Below are positions 17,865 through 25,946 of a stretch of DNA of 64,000 nt, piece after piece; the stretch's first letter is position 1; each line of letters begins with the position of its first letter. Under the pieces are notes generated by a model. The model was not told where the DNA came from. It did no database searches and worked only from the letters and a program-made list of their open reading frames with translations. The stretch is from NCBI RefSeq assembly GCF_000283655.1, contig NC_016585.1:651501-715500 (forward strand), given 5' to 3'. This DNA comes from Azospirillum lipoferum 4B (GTDB taxonomy: Bacteria; Pseudomonadota; Alphaproteobacteria; Azospirillales; Azospirillaceae). The position numbers and the translations under genes were made by a program.

Positions 17865-17878
17865 CTGCGAATTCGCAG
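17865..17878. promoter_or_regulatory. Palindromic operator candidate upstream of the S24-like repressor
   Basis: CTGCGAATTCGCAG, a perfect 14-bp palindrome. The same arms CTGCGA/TCGCAG with two swapped central bases occur at 18851-18864 upstream of the exonuclease gene. The position, about 100 bases before the repressor start, fits autoregulation. Confidence 0.7.
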
Positions 17879-17977
17879 CCGCGCCTAGCCCATCGCGCCT
17901 TCCCCCACCCCGTCCGTACCGTGTAGGACAGGGTCAAGGGTCGCCGGGGGGCGATAAGAGCGGTTTGGGGGAAAGCG

Positions 17978-18613
17978 ATGGACGACACGCGGCGCGCCAT
18001 CCTGCGCTGGATGACCGGTGTCATGGAGGCGAAGGGCTGGAGCGCCGGCGGCTGGGCGCGGCTGGCCGGCGTCACCGCCACCAACCTGACCCGCTTCCTG
18101 CGCGATCCCGTCATGGGCAGCGTGCCCAGCGCCGACACGCTGGCCCGGCTGGCCCGCGTCGCCGGGTCGGAGCCGCGCTTCCTCGACGACCATGCCTATG
18201 CGCCGGTCTCCCGTGTGCCGGTGCTGACGCTGGAGCAGGCCCACATCTTCCTCGATCTCGGCAGCCGTGCAGGGGAGGCGTTCCTGGCGGGAGCGCTGAA
18301 GGACGGCGCGTCGTCGGTCGCCATGGACGGCCGGACCTCCCGCCGGGCCTTCGCGCTGCGCATCCTGTCCAAGAGCCTGGATGCCGCCGGTGTGCTGCCG
18401 CGCGACTGCGTGGTGCTGGAACCGCTGGACGTCCTGACGCCGCAGACCGGCGACGTGGTGGTGACGGTGGGGGAGGGCACCATCTGCGGATACCGCTTCT
18501 TCCCGCCCCATCTGATGCCGGTTTCGACCGATCCCGACTGCCGCCCGACCGCCATCGACCGCGCCCAGGTGGCCGGAGTCGCCGTCCACGTGGTGCGAGC
18601 GCTTCGCATGTAA
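17978..18613 (+). CDS. Phage-type repressor with S24/LexA-like C-terminal domain
   Basis: 211 residues. The N-terminal helix-turn-helix ([40 protein letters not shown]) resembles lambda C2/CI-type repressors, with [13 protein letters not shown] completing the domain. The C-terminal part has the S24 fold order: [23 protein letters not shown] (the Ser position of the SM motif is Ser in SKSL), [22 protein letters not shown]. The Lys that activates the Ser in LexA seems replaced (ICGYRF), so self-cleavage is doubtful. It probably controls the recombination genes that follow. Confidence 0.78.
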   Translation: MDDTRRAILRWMTGVMEAKGWSAGGWARLAGVTATNLTRFLRDPVMGSVPSADTLARLARVAGSEPRFLDDHAYAPVSRVPVLTLEQAHIFLDLGSRAGEAFLAGALKDGASSVAMDGRTSRRAFALRILSKSLDAAGVLPRDCVVLEPLDVLTPQTGDVVVTVGEGTICGYRFFPPHLMPVSTDPDCRPTAIDRAQVAGVAVHVVRALRM

Positions 18614-18931
18614 AAGGGTGGGCCGGACCGAGTCGCGGCACGCGCCCCAACCCTCCGCGACTCGCAAAAATGGACGCCTCTACTCCGTCCGTTTTGCCTT
18701 GTGACGACTCTCGCCAGAAGACACCAAATATAGCGTGTTTTCAGGACTTTGGGCTGGTCTACAGCCAAGCCAAAGGTTCTTGTTTTGTTCTTGAAAGCTG
18801 CATGTTCGCATCCCATATTCAGGGTCCGGTCAGGCGGTCCGAAAACAATGCTGCGATATCGCAGCGACGGTCACGCTTCGAAGCCGGAATGGCGGCCCGT
18901 CAGGGGCCGGAACCGGAACTGTCGGGGCAGC
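18614..18931. other. Intergenic region with inverted repeat and palindrome
   Basis: 318 bases without a gene. Just after the repressor stop lie CGAGTCGCGG (18629-18638) and CCGCGACTCG (18655-18664), a 10-bp perfect stem with a 16-base loop and no T-run. The middle (about 18700-18800) is markedly AT-richer than the surroundings and probably contains the exonuclease promoter. The operator palindrome at 18850-18865 follows. Confidence 0.7.
18850..18865. promoter_or_regulatory. Palindromic operator candidate upstream of the YqaJ exonuclease
   Basis: GCTGCGATATCGCAGC, a perfect 16-bp palindrome, 66 bases before the exonuclease start. Its core matches the site at 17865-17878 except for the two central bases. 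Likely bound by the S24-like repressor. Confidence 0.72.
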
Positions 18932-19933
18932 ATGGCGATCACTCAGGCACAGCGGGAATTGCGGGCGGGGCGGATCGGCTCGTCGGACGCCACGCGCGTG
19001 ATGGCCGGCGACTGGCTGTCGCTGTGGCGCGAGAAGACCGGCCGGGTCGAGCCCGACAACCTCGACCTTGTCGCCGCCGTGCAGATCGGCATCGCGACCG
19101 AGCATCTGCACCCGCGCTTCGTCACCCATGCGACCGGGTTCCCCTGCGTGGCCGCACCCGACACCTACCGCCATGTCGATCATGACTGGATGGTGGCGCA
19201 CCCCGACTTCCTGACCGGAAGCGAGGCGGGCGGTGCGCTCGACACCATCGTGGAGGCGAAGTTCAACAGCGGCTTCCAGAGCGATGCAGACCTTGCCCGC
19301 CGCTATCACTGGCAGATCCAGCATCAGCTGGAGGTGGTCGGGCTGGACCGTGCGCTGCTGTCGATCCTGCGCCCGACCGGCCACAGCCTGGTGACGGTGG
19401 AGCGCCGGCCGGACGATGTCGAACGGTTGGTGGAAACGCTGGAAGCCTTCTGGTGGCACGTCGTCAACGACGTCGAGCCGTCGGACCCGCTGCCGATGGA
19501 CGGGCCGTCCTATGAGAACGGCCGCGTCTTCGACATGGGCCGGCACAACCGCTTCCGGGCCTTGGCCGACCGGCTGGTCGCCAACCGGGCGGCGGCGCTG
19601 GAGGTGAAGGAGGATGAGGCGGCCCTGAAGGCGTTGATGCCCGACGATGCCCGCATCGCCTTCGTCGCAGTCGATCAGGCCGACGGCCAAGCCGACGGCC
19701 GGTCCGGCGGCCTCTATCTCGCGCGCGACCGCGAGGGCCGGCTCAGCCTGCGCTATGGCGCACCGCCGCGCCGGGCCCTGGCCGACGCGCAATCCTGGCC
19801 CCAATCACCTGAAGAGCACTCCGCTGACCCGAACGCGGTGGAACTCAGCCTGGAAACAGTGCTGACCGCCGGCTGGGGTGAGGGGAGAGCAGAAACGTTT
19901 GGACAAGAAGGACCCAAATCATGGGACGCATGA
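18932..19933 (+). CDS. YqaJ-family (lambda exonuclease-like) recombination nuclease
   Basis: 333 residues from ATG 18932. YqaJ motifs in order: RAGRIGSSDATRVMAGD near the N-terminus, GIATEHLHPRFV (first acidic residue), VAHPDFL (Asp), IVEAKFNS with the E108-x-K110 catalytic pair of the restriction-like fold, and YHWQIQHQLEVVGLD. The enzyme would resect double-stranded DNA ends 5' to 3' with Mg2+, handing single strands to an annealing protein. The C-terminal 100 residues look like an added domain. It overlaps the next gene by 13 bases, the typical exonuclease-annealase arrangement of phages. Confidence 0.85.
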   Translation: MAITQAQRELRAGRIGSSDATRVMAGDWLSLWREKTGRVEPDNLDLVAAVQIGIATEHLHPRFVTHATGFPCVAAPDTYRHVDHDWMVAHPDFLTGSEAGGALDTIVEAKFNSGFQSDADLARRYHWQIQHQLEVVGLDRALLSILRPTGHSLVTVERRPDDVERLVETLEAFWWHVVNDVEPSDPLPMDGPSYENGRVFDMGRHNRFRALADRLVANRAAALEVKEDEAALKALMPDDARIAFVAVDQADGQADGRSGGLYLARDREGRLSLRYGAPPRRALADAQSWPQSPEEHSADPNAVELSLETVLTAGWGEGRAETFGQEGPKSWDA

Positions 19934-20805
19934 GCAAGACCGACCACGTCGTCGCCGACACTGAAGCCGCCGAATCCAACGTGGCAGACTCCGGTGCAAC
20001 CGAGTCCACCGTGACGGAGACCGTTCCGGTCGAAGCGAAGGCCGGCGGCAGCCGCGGCTCGCAAGGGTCCAAGGGGTCCGCCGGCGGCAGCCGGGCAGCG
20101 GAGCCGCAGCGCATCGACACCATGTTCCTGTGGAACCGGCTGAAGCGCACCGACCCGAAGGCGACCAAGCCCTTCACCCGCTCCGGCGGCTTCCGCGGCA
20201 CGCAGATCGACCCGACCTGGCGCTTCCAGATGATGACGGAGGTGTTCGGTCCGATCGGCAAGGGCTGGGGTTACGAGCAGGTGGACTGGACCATCGCGGA
20301 ACGGATGATCTTCATCTGCGCCCGCGTCTGGTACATCGACCCGGAGACGAAGGAAAAATGCTTCACCGGCCCGCAATGGGGCGGGACCGAGATGGTCCGC
20401 CGCCGCAACGGGATGGAGATGCCGGACGACGAGTGCTTCAAGATGTCGATGACCGATGCCGTCGGCAAATGCCTGCTGCAGCTGGGTCTGGCCGCCGACG
20501 TCTATATGGGTCAGTTCGACGACAGCAAGTATCGGGAGGAGTCGGAGGCCTTCTATGCCGCCAAGTCCAACCCGGACCTGCAGCCCACCGCCGTCGAGGC
20601 CTTCGAGGCGGAGGTGAAGCGCCGCCTGGGCGCCTGCCTGGACCTGGACGACCTGGAAGAGGTCTGGCGGTCCGGCGTCGGCACCCGCCTGCGGGAGATC
20701 GGCACTGTGGACCGCGCCGCCCAGCACCGCATCACCGGCCTGTTCGCCCAGAAGAAGGCCGAGATTCTGAAGCGCGAGGAAGAGGACGGGCGGGAAGCCG
20801 CCTGA
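19921..20805 (+). CDS. Putative phage-type single-strand annealing protein
   Basis: 294 residues; ATG 19921 has AAGGAC 7-8 bases upstream. Residues 1-60 are low-complexity (Thr/Glu/Gly/Ser). The body (LWNRLKRTDPKATKPF, GGFRGTQIDPTWRFQMMTEVFGPIGKGWG, MPDDECFKMSMTDAVGKCLLQLGLAADVYMGQFDDSKY) matches a common phage and mobile-element family that I remember as Rad52/Sak-type annealing proteins; assignment rests on this memory and on its overlap with the exonuclease. It would anneal complementary single strands during recombination or repair. The C-terminus is charged and helical. Confidence 0.65.
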   Translation: MGRMSKTDHVVADTEAAESNVADSGATESTVTETVPVEAKAGGSRGSQGSKGSAGGSRAAEPQRIDTMFLWNRLKRTDPKATKPFTRSGGFRGTQIDPTWRFQMMTEVFGPIGKGWGYEQVDWTIAERMIFICARVWYIDPETKEKCFTGPQWGGTEMVRRRNGMEMPDDECFKMSMTDAVGKCLLQLGLAADVYMGQFDDSKYREESEAFYAAKSNPDLQPTAVEAFEAEVKRRLGACLDLDDLEEVWRSGVGTRLREIGTVDRAAQHRITGLFAQKKAEILKREEEDGREAA

Positions 20806-20813
20806 CGGAATGC

Positions 20814-21143
20814 ATGACCCGGACGACTCATAGCACCGGCGACCGGTCGCCCAGCGGTCTTTTCCGCATGAGCGCCTGGGAAGGCGAGTTCGAGCGCGCC
20901 AATGCCCAGCTGCCGCGCTGGTACTGGAACCGCGACCAGCGCCGCCGCCATTACGCCCGTTGGGTGGAGGCGGAGGCGGAAACACTGGCGATGCGTCTGT
21001 CGGGCCTGCTGCGGTCCGACACCCCGGCGGAAACCGCCGGGGCGGCCCGCGTCCTCGTCGACCAGCTGGCGCGTGATATCGACTGGGCTCGCCGGTTGGA
21101 AGACCCAAAATCGGAAGACGGCAAGTTCGCCCACGCCGCCTGA
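20814..21143 (+). CDS. Small unrecognised protein of the recombination module
   Basis: 109 residues from ATG 20814, 8 bases after the annealing gene; an internal ATG at 20868 (MSAWEGEFERANAQLPRWYWNRDQ) is an alternative start. Charged, Trp/Arg-rich, no signal or membrane span. Function unknown; likely expressed with the two genes before it. Its stop codon lies inside the first copy of a duplicated hairpin. Confidence 0.6.
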   Translation: MTRTTHSTGDRSPSGLFRMSAWEGEFERANAQLPRWYWNRDQRRRHYARWVEAEAETLAMRLSGLLRSDTPAETAGAARVLVDQLARDIDWARRLEDPKSEDGKFAHAA

Positions 21144-21184
21144 TGGCAGGCGGCAACCGCCCAAGCCGCCTGATCGCAGGCGGC
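21135..21184. repeat. Tandemly duplicated hairpin
   Basis: GCCGCCTGATGGCAGGCGGC (21135-21154) and GCCGCCTGATCGCAGGCGGC (21165-21184), 30 bases apart, differing by one loop base. Each forms an 8-bp perfect stem GCCGCCTG/CAGGCGGC with a 4-base loop. The first copy contains the stop codon of the preceding gene. Confidence 0.85.
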
Positions 21185-21206
21185 ATCAAGGGAAGGATAT
21201 CATCTC

Positions 21207-21467
21207 ATGACGATAGAAGAGGTCCAGGCGCGACTGTGCGCCGCTCAAGCCCGTCTGGGGCGTGAGGGCCGCTTCGCCCTCACCCTCAGCCTGGACGGGC
21301 GCGAGGAATGCTACATCACCCATTGGTTCCGCCCCGAGCCGCATGCCTTCGAGGATTGCCGCGCGGTCGGTTCCGGAACCCTCAGCGAATGCCTCGACGC
21401 GCTGGACCGCTATGTGGCGGTGAACCGGGTGCGCGAAGAAGCTCCGGTGCTGATGGCCGCCGAATGA
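21207..21467 (+). CDS. Small unrecognised protein, end of the recombination module
   Basis: 86 residues; GGGAAGGA upstream of ATG 21207. Acidic-basic mix, begins with an amphipathic helix (TIEEVQARLCAAQARL) and has CYITHWFRPEPHAFEDCRAVGSGTLSECLDALDRYVA. No family recognised; similar short ORFs accompany phage recombination genes. It is followed by a strong terminator, marking the end of the transcription unit. Confidence 0.6.
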   Translation: MTIEEVQARLCAAQARLGREGRFALTLSLDGREECYITHWFRPEPHAFEDCRAVGSGTLSECLDALDRYVAVNRVREEAPVLMAAE

Positions 21468-21498
21468 CATCCCCGTAACGGCCAAGCCATCGGCCTTC

Positions 21499-21535
21499 GT
21501 CCCCTCGTTCCCCCCGCGGACGAGGGGACTTTTTT
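21499..21535 (+). terminator. Rho-independent terminator of the recombination module
   Basis: GTCCCCTCGT (21499-21508), 11-base loop, ACGAGGGGAC (21520-21529), then six T. A 10-bp perfect stem, the clearest terminator in this half of the window. Confidence 0.92.
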
Positions 21536-21599
21536 GTTCGACATGTGCGTTGCCGAGGTTGTGTTATGGTCTCCACCTTCGAGCCGTGGGAGAGCATTC

Positions 21600-22235
21600 A
21601 TGGATCCGGTCCTTGCCTTCGTCAGCATCGCTGCTGCCATAGCGGTCGGCGCCGCCAGCCCCGGTCCGAGCTTCGTGCTGGTCGCCCGCACCTCCATCGC
21701 CGTATCCCGCCGGGCCGGCCTGGCCACCGCGCTCGGCATGGGGATCGGCGGCGTGTTCTTTGCCTCCCTGGCCCTGCTGGGGCTGCATGCGCTGCTGTCG
21801 CAGGTCGGCTGGCTCTACGCGGTCCTGAAGCTGGCGGGCGGCGCCTATCTGCTCTATCTCGCGTTTCGCATCTGGCGCGGCGCGGCCGAGGCTCTCGTGG
21901 TGGCGGACGAGGGAAAGACCGCGCCCGCCGGATTGTTGCGGCCGCTGCTGTTCGGTCTGCTGACGCAACTGAGCAACCCGAAGACAGCACTGGTTTACGG
22001 CAGCATCTTCGCCGCGCTGATGCCGGCCGAGCCGCCGCTTTGGCTATTCGTCTTCCTGCCGCCGGCAGTCTTTCTTATCGAGGCCGGCTGGTACGCGATC
22101 GTCGCCGCGGCATTTTCCGCCGGCCGACCGCGCGCCGCCTACCTGCGGTCCAAACGCTGGGTCGACCGGGTTGCCGCCGCCGCCATAGGCGGACTGGGTA
22201 TCCGCCTGATGTCGGACGCTCTGCCCCCTCCCTAA
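21600..22235 (+). CDS. LysE-family amino acid exporter
   Basis: 211 residues from ATG 21600 (GGGAGAG upstream). Six membrane segments; the family motif GAASPGPSFVLVARTSIAVSRRAGLATALGMGIGG at residues 16-50 and LTQLSNPKTALVYGSIFA in the middle. Exports an amino acid or homoserine-lactone-like solute by proton exchange; substrate unknown. Ends beside the second copy of the mosaic intergenic repeat. Confidence 0.9.
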   Translation: MDPVLAFVSIAAAIAVGAASPGPSFVLVARTSIAVSRRAGLATALGMGIGGVFFASLALLGLHALLSQVGWLYAVLKLAGGAYLLYLAFRIWRGAAEALVVADEGKTAPAGLLRPLLFGLLTQLSNPKTALVYGSIFAALMPAEPPLWLFVFLPPAVFLIEAGWYAIVAAAFSAGRPRAAYLRSKRWVDRVAAAAIGGLGIRLMSDALPPP

Positions 22236-22320
22236 CCCTCCCCCACCTTCGGTGGGAGAGGGGACTGCCGCCGCATCGCAAACTTACCCTCTCCCGTCGA
22301 AGACGGGGAGGGAGGGGGCA
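22222..22320. repeat. Mosaic intergenic repeat, copy B
   Basis: 99 bases at the convergent ends of the LysE and tex genes, overlapping the last codons of LysE. Shares with copy A (15993-16143) the left box TGCCCCCTCCCTARCCCTCC, the internal GAGAGGGGACTGCCGCCGC (22256-22274) and the right GGGAGGGGGCA. The inner CTCCCGTCGAAGACGGGGAG forms an extra hairpin. Confidence 0.75.
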
Positions 22321-22335
22321 CCCGCTCCCCAACCC

Positions 22336-24678
22336 TTACTTCTTCTTCCCCGACTGCGCCCTGGCGAACGCCTCGGCGAAGGCGCTGTTGACCGGCTCCG
22401 GCGCCTTGACCGGCTTCGCCGCCACCTTCGGCGCAGGCGCCGCCGGACGGCGATCCTGCTGCTGCGGCGGACGCGCCGGCCCCCGCTGCTCTTCCCGCCG
22501 GGCCGGGCGCGGGGCTTCCTCGCCCATGCGCATGGTCAGCGCGATGCGCTTGCGCGGGATGTCGACCTCCAGAACCTTCACCTTCACCACATCGCCGGCC
22601 TTCACCACCGTGTGAGGATCCTTCACGAAGCTGTTGGCCAGCTGCGAGATATGCACCAGCCCGTCCTGGTGGACGCCGATGTCGACGAAGGCGCCGAAGG
22701 CGGTGACGTTGGTCACGACACCCTCCAGCATCATGCCGGGCTGCAGGTGCTTCAGCTCCTCCACGCCCTCCTTGAAGGTGGCGGTCTTGAACTCCGGGCG
22801 CGGGTCGCGGCCGGGCTTCTCCAGCTCCTTGATGATGTCCTCCACCGTCGGAACGCCGAAGCGTTCGTCGGTGAAGTCCTCCGCACTCAGGCCGCGCAGG
22901 AAGCGGGCGTCGCCGATGACGCTGCCGAGGTCGCGCCCGGTCGTCTTTATGATGCGCTGAACCACCGGATAGGCTTCCGGGTGAACGGCGGAGCCGTCGA
23001 GCGGATTCTCGCCGTCCCTGATGCGCAGGAAGCCGGCGGCCTGTTCGAAGGTCTTAGGCCCCAGCCGCGCCACGTCGAGCAGCTGCTTGCGCGAGCGGAA
23101 GGCGCCGTTGCGGTCGCGATGCTCGACGATGTTGCGGGCGATGGTCTCGTTCAGGCCGGACACGCGGGTCAGCAGCGGAATCGAGGCGGTGTTGAGATCG
23201 ACGCCGACTGCGTTCACGCAATCCTCGACCACGGCATCCAGCGAGCGGGCCAGCTTGCCGCCGGCCACGTCATGCTGGTACTGGCCGACGCCGATGGATT
23301 TCGGCTCGATCTTCACCAGCTCGGCCAGAGGATCCTGCAGGCGCCGGGCGATGGACACCGCGCCGCGCAGGCTGACATCCAGGCTGGGGAACTCGTGCGC
23401 CGCGGTCTCCGACGCCGAATAGACCGAGGCGCCGGCCTCGCTGACCACCAGCTTGGTCAGGGACAGCTCGGGATGGCGCTTCATCAGGTCGGCAGCCAGC
23501 TTGTCGGTCTCGCGCGAGGCGGTGCCGTTGCCGATGGAGATCAGCTCCACCTTGTGACGCGCCGCCAGCGCGGCCAGAACGGCGATGGAGCCGTCCCAGT
23601 CGTTGCGCGGCGGGTGCGGGTAGATCGTCGTCGTCTCCACCAGCTTGCCGGTGGAATCGACGACGGCCACCTTCACGCCGGTGCGGATGCCGGGATCGAG
23701 CCCGATGGTGGCGCGCTGGCCGGCCGGGGCGGCCAGCAGCAGATCGTGCAGGTTGCGGGCGAAGACGCGGATCGCCTCGTCCTCCGCCCGCTCACGCAAG
23801 CTCCCCATCAGGTCGGTCTCGATGTGCGGGCCGATCTTCAGCTTCCAGGTCCAGCGCACCACGTCGGAAAGCCACTTGTCGGCCGGACGGCCCTGGTCGC
23901 GGATGCCGGTGTGGGCGGCAATGGTGCCCTCCGCCGGGTGCGGCTGCCCTTCTTCCACCGGCAGATCCAGACGGATGTCGAGCACGCCCTGCGCCCGGCC
24001 GCGGAACAGCGCCAGCGCCCGGTGCGACGGCAGCTTCGACCAGTTTTCCGAGAAGTCGAAATAATCGGAGAATTTGGCACCCTCGGCCTTCTTCTCCTCG
24101 ATCACCTTGGAGGTGACGACGCCCTTGTCGGCCATGGCGGTGCGCAGGCGCCCGACCAGTTCGGCATCCTCGCCGAAGCGTTCCACCAGGATATGGCGGG
24201 CGCCGTCCAGCGCCGCCTTGACGTCGGCGACGCCCTTGTCGGCATCGACGAAGGCGGCGGCCTCGGAGTCCGGCTGCTTCGCAGGGTCGGCCAGCAGTGC
24301 GTCGGCCAGCGGCTCCAGCCCGGCTTCGCGGGCGATCTGGGCCTTGGTGCGGCGCTTCTGCTTGTAGGGGAGGTAGAGGTCCTCCAGCCGGGTCTTGGTG
24401 TCGGCCTGCTTGATCTGGCGTTCCAGCTCGGGCGTCAGCTTGCCCTGGTCCTGGATGGTCGACAGGATGCTGGCGCGGCGGTCCTCCAGCTCCCGCAGGT
24501 AGCCCAGCCGCTCCTCGAGGGTGCGGAGCTGGGTGTCGTCCAGGCCGCCGGTCGCCTCCTTGCGGTAGCGCGCGATGAAGGGAACGGTCGATCCCTCGTC
24601 GAGCATGGCGATGGCGGAAGCGACCTGGGACTCGCGGACCGACAGTTCGTCGGCGATGCGCTGGCTGATGGACAGCAT
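22336..24678 (-). CDS. tex: Tex-family transcription accessory / RNA-binding protein
   Basis: 780 residues, the normal Tex length. N-terminal Tex domain ([48 protein letters not shown]), YqgF/RNase H-like core ([18 protein letters not shown]), helix-hairpin-helix ([32 protein letters not shown]), and a C-terminal S1 domain ([28 protein letters not shown] at about 665-690). A Pro/Arg/Ala-rich tail of about 60 residues follows. Tex binds nucleic acid and RNA polymerase in many bacteria. Single gene, convergent with the LysE gene. Confidence 0.95.
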   Translation of the reverse strand: MLSISQRIADELSVRESQVASAIAMLDEGSTVPFIARYRKEATGGLDDTQLRTLEERLGYLRELEDRRASILSTIQDQGKLTPELERQIKQADTKTRLEDLYLPYKQKRRTKAQIAREAGLEPLADALLADPAKQPDSEAAAFVDADKGVADVKAALDGARHILVERFGEDAELVGRLRTAMADKGVVTSKVIEEKKAEGAKFSDYFDFSENWSKLPSHRALALFRGRAQGVLDIRLDLPVEEGQPHPAEGTIAAHTGIRDQGRPADKWLSDVVRWTWKLKIGPHIETDLMGSLRERAEDEAIRVFARNLHDLLLAAPAGQRATIGLDPGIRTGVKVAVVDSTGKLVETTTIYPHPPRNDWDGSIAVLAALAARHKVELISIGNGTASRETDKLAADLMKRHPELSLTKLVVSEAGASVYSASETAAHEFPSLDVSLRGAVSIARRLQDPLAELVKIEPKSIGVGQYQHDVAGGKLARSLDAVVEDCVNAVGVDLNTASIPLLTRVSGLNETIARNIVEHRDRNGAFRSRKQLLDVARLGPKTFEQAAGFLRIRDGENPLDGSAVHPEAYPVVQRIIKTTGRDLGSVIGDARFLRGLSAEDFTDERFGVPTVEDIIKELEKPGRDPRPEFKTATFKEGVEELKHLQPGMMLEGVVTNVTAFGAFVDIGVHQDGLVHISQLANSFVKDPHTVVKAGDVVKVKVLEVDIPRKRIALTMRMGEEAPRPARREEQRGPARPPQQQDRRPAAPAPKVAAKPVKAPEPVNSAFAEAFARAQSGKKK

Positions 24679-25080
24679 GAGGCAGGGATCCTGCGGACTG
24701 GTGACGACATGAAAGGGCGTCTGTCATAGCGCGTCAGGGCAGGGCGGCGCCACCCCGCCCTTTCGGCAGAAAGCCGGATAAGGCCAAGCCAAAGCGCGGC
24801 CATTCGAGACAGTTGTTCGCAAAAAGGTGGTAGGGGCCGATTTTCCGCATCCCTTCACCCGTCGTTAACCATATCGGCCCTATACCTCTGCTTGCAACTT
24901 GGTTGCGTTTCCTCCCGAACCGAACTTACGGGCGGCCCGGCGGCGATAGCGCGGGGCCGCCCTTTCCTTTTGTGCGACGGGATGCCGCGACCGGACCTGC
25001 CGGCAAGAAAAAGGGCCGGGACGGACATGCCGCCCCGGCCTTACCCCGGAAGTGTCTGCCACCGGTCGAAACCGAAAGGA
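24679..25080. other. 402-base intergenic region with a plus-strand terminator but no plus-strand gene
   Basis: Both flanking genes are on the minus strand. GGGCGGCCC (24930-24938) and GGGCCGCCC (24954-24962) form a 9-bp perfect stem followed by TTTCCTTTT on the plus strand. Upstream lies an AT-richer stretch (GTTAACCATATCGG, CTATACCTC) that could hold a promoter, and an unpaired CCTCCC. A small RNA of roughly 80-100 bases ending near 24972 is possible. Confidence 0.45.
24930..24972 (+). terminator. Rho-independent terminator without an obvious upstream gene
   Basis: 9-bp GC stem with 15-base loop and T-rich tail on the plus strand only; the nearest plus-strand gene upstream ends at 22235 and its read-through would have to cross the antisense of tex. 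Confidence 0.65.
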
Positions 25081-25521
25081 TCAGGGAAGGCGGCTTTCAG
25101 CGAGACGCAGGCGGCCTTCCGGGGACAAGCGGGACATGGTGTCGGCGACGCGTGCCTCGAACTCGCTCCGAAGTGCGGCGTCGTTGGCGTGGATGCTCTC
25201 GAACAGCGCCTTCAGGCGCTTCGGATCGAAGGGTTCGGCCATCAATTCCGTGCGCAGGCGCGGCGCGAACTCCTCACGGCCGACGCGGATGCGGACGAAC
25301 AGCGGACGCGCATCGTCGAGCGCCTTGCGCAGGATCGTCGCGTCCGCCGACGACAGCCGGGCCGATACCTCGTCGACAAACCGTTCCAGCATTTGTTCCG
25401 GTCCGGGTGGCGGAGGCGGCCGGAAAGCGTGGGCGACGACGAAGCCGCCCGCCAGCATGTTCAGCGCAAGAGACCCGACCAGAAGGAACCAGGGCCAACG
25501 GCGCCGGATGGACGGCGTCAT
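25081..25521 (-). CDS. Periplasmic heavy-metal-sensor-like (Spy/CpxP/CnrX-type) protein
   Basis: 146 residues. One N-terminal membrane anchor (WPWFLLVGSLALNMLAGGFVVA, residues 9-31), then a proline run and a periplasmic helical hairpin domain (MLERFVDEVSARLSSADATILRKALDDARPLF ... RLKALFESIHANDAALRSEFEARVADTMSRLSPEGR) as in the periplasmic heavy-metal sensor family. No His-rich site is visible, so metal sensing is unproven. It is the third gene of a translationally coupled set with a TGATG junction: ECF sigma, membrane protein, this gene. Confidence 0.75.
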   Translation of the reverse strand: MTPSIRRRWPWFLLVGSLALNMLAGGFVVAHAFRPPPPPGPEQMLERFVDEVSARLSSADATILRKALDDARPLFVRIRVGREEFAPRLRTELMAEPFDPKRLKALFESIHANDAALRSEFEARVADTMSRLSPEGRLRLAESRLP

Positions 25522-25946
25522 CACACGTCTCCCAGATAGCTGACGATCATCACGCCCGACAGGTTGGGTGCGCTCGTCTTTTCGAAGGTGATCAGACCCT
25601 GGCTGTAGCTGAGGAAACCGACCACCGCCATGACGGCCAGGAGTCCGGCGAGCGGGGCAGGGCGGAAGGGCGGTCGCGACAGGAACCACGGCACGAATTC
25701 GGGAACGACCCGCTGGGCCAGGCAATCGGCGATGCGGGCATAGACCTGCGCCTCCCGCTTGGACGAGACCAGCGGAGCCGATGCGGCATCCAGCAGCGTG
25801 TCGGTGACGGCGGCATCGGCCAGCAGGTCGCGGGCCTCGGCGCTGTCGTCGAGAAGGGCCAGGGCATCCACCCGGGCTGAGCGCGGCCAGCGGTCCAGAT
25901 CGGCGCCATAGGCCGCGGCGAAGCGTTTGAACTCTTTGAGCGTCAT
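25521..25946 (-). CDS. Probable anti-sigma factor (single-span membrane protein)
   Basis: 141 residues. Cytoplasmic N-terminal part (about 1-90) begins TLKEFKRFAAAYGADLDRWP, a pattern shared by short membrane proteins found beside ECF sigma genes; one membrane span (LAGLLAVMAVVGFLSY) around 98-115 and a short periplasmic tail. No zinc-binding HxxxCxxC motif, so it is not a ZAS-type anti-sigma. Role inferred from its ATGA overlap with the sigma gene and the TGATG overlap with the sensor-like gene. Confidence 0.65.
   Translation of the reverse strand: MTLKEFKRFAAAYGADLDRWPRSARVDALALLDDSAEARDLLADAAVTDTLLDAASAPLVSSKREAQVYARIADCLAQRVVPEFVPWFLSRPPFRPAPLAGLLAVMAVVGFLSYSQGLITFEKTSAPNLSGVMIVSYLGDV

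Noticed and set aside
18629-18664. Rho-independent terminator after the S24-like repressor
   Set aside because: The 10-bp stem is strong but is followed by GCAAAAATGG with no T-run on the plus strand; kept only as an inverted repeat.
22252-24729. An 825-codon plus-strand frame opposite tex
   Set aside because: Antisense to the complete Tex coding region with all domains; no recognisable motif in the opposite frame.
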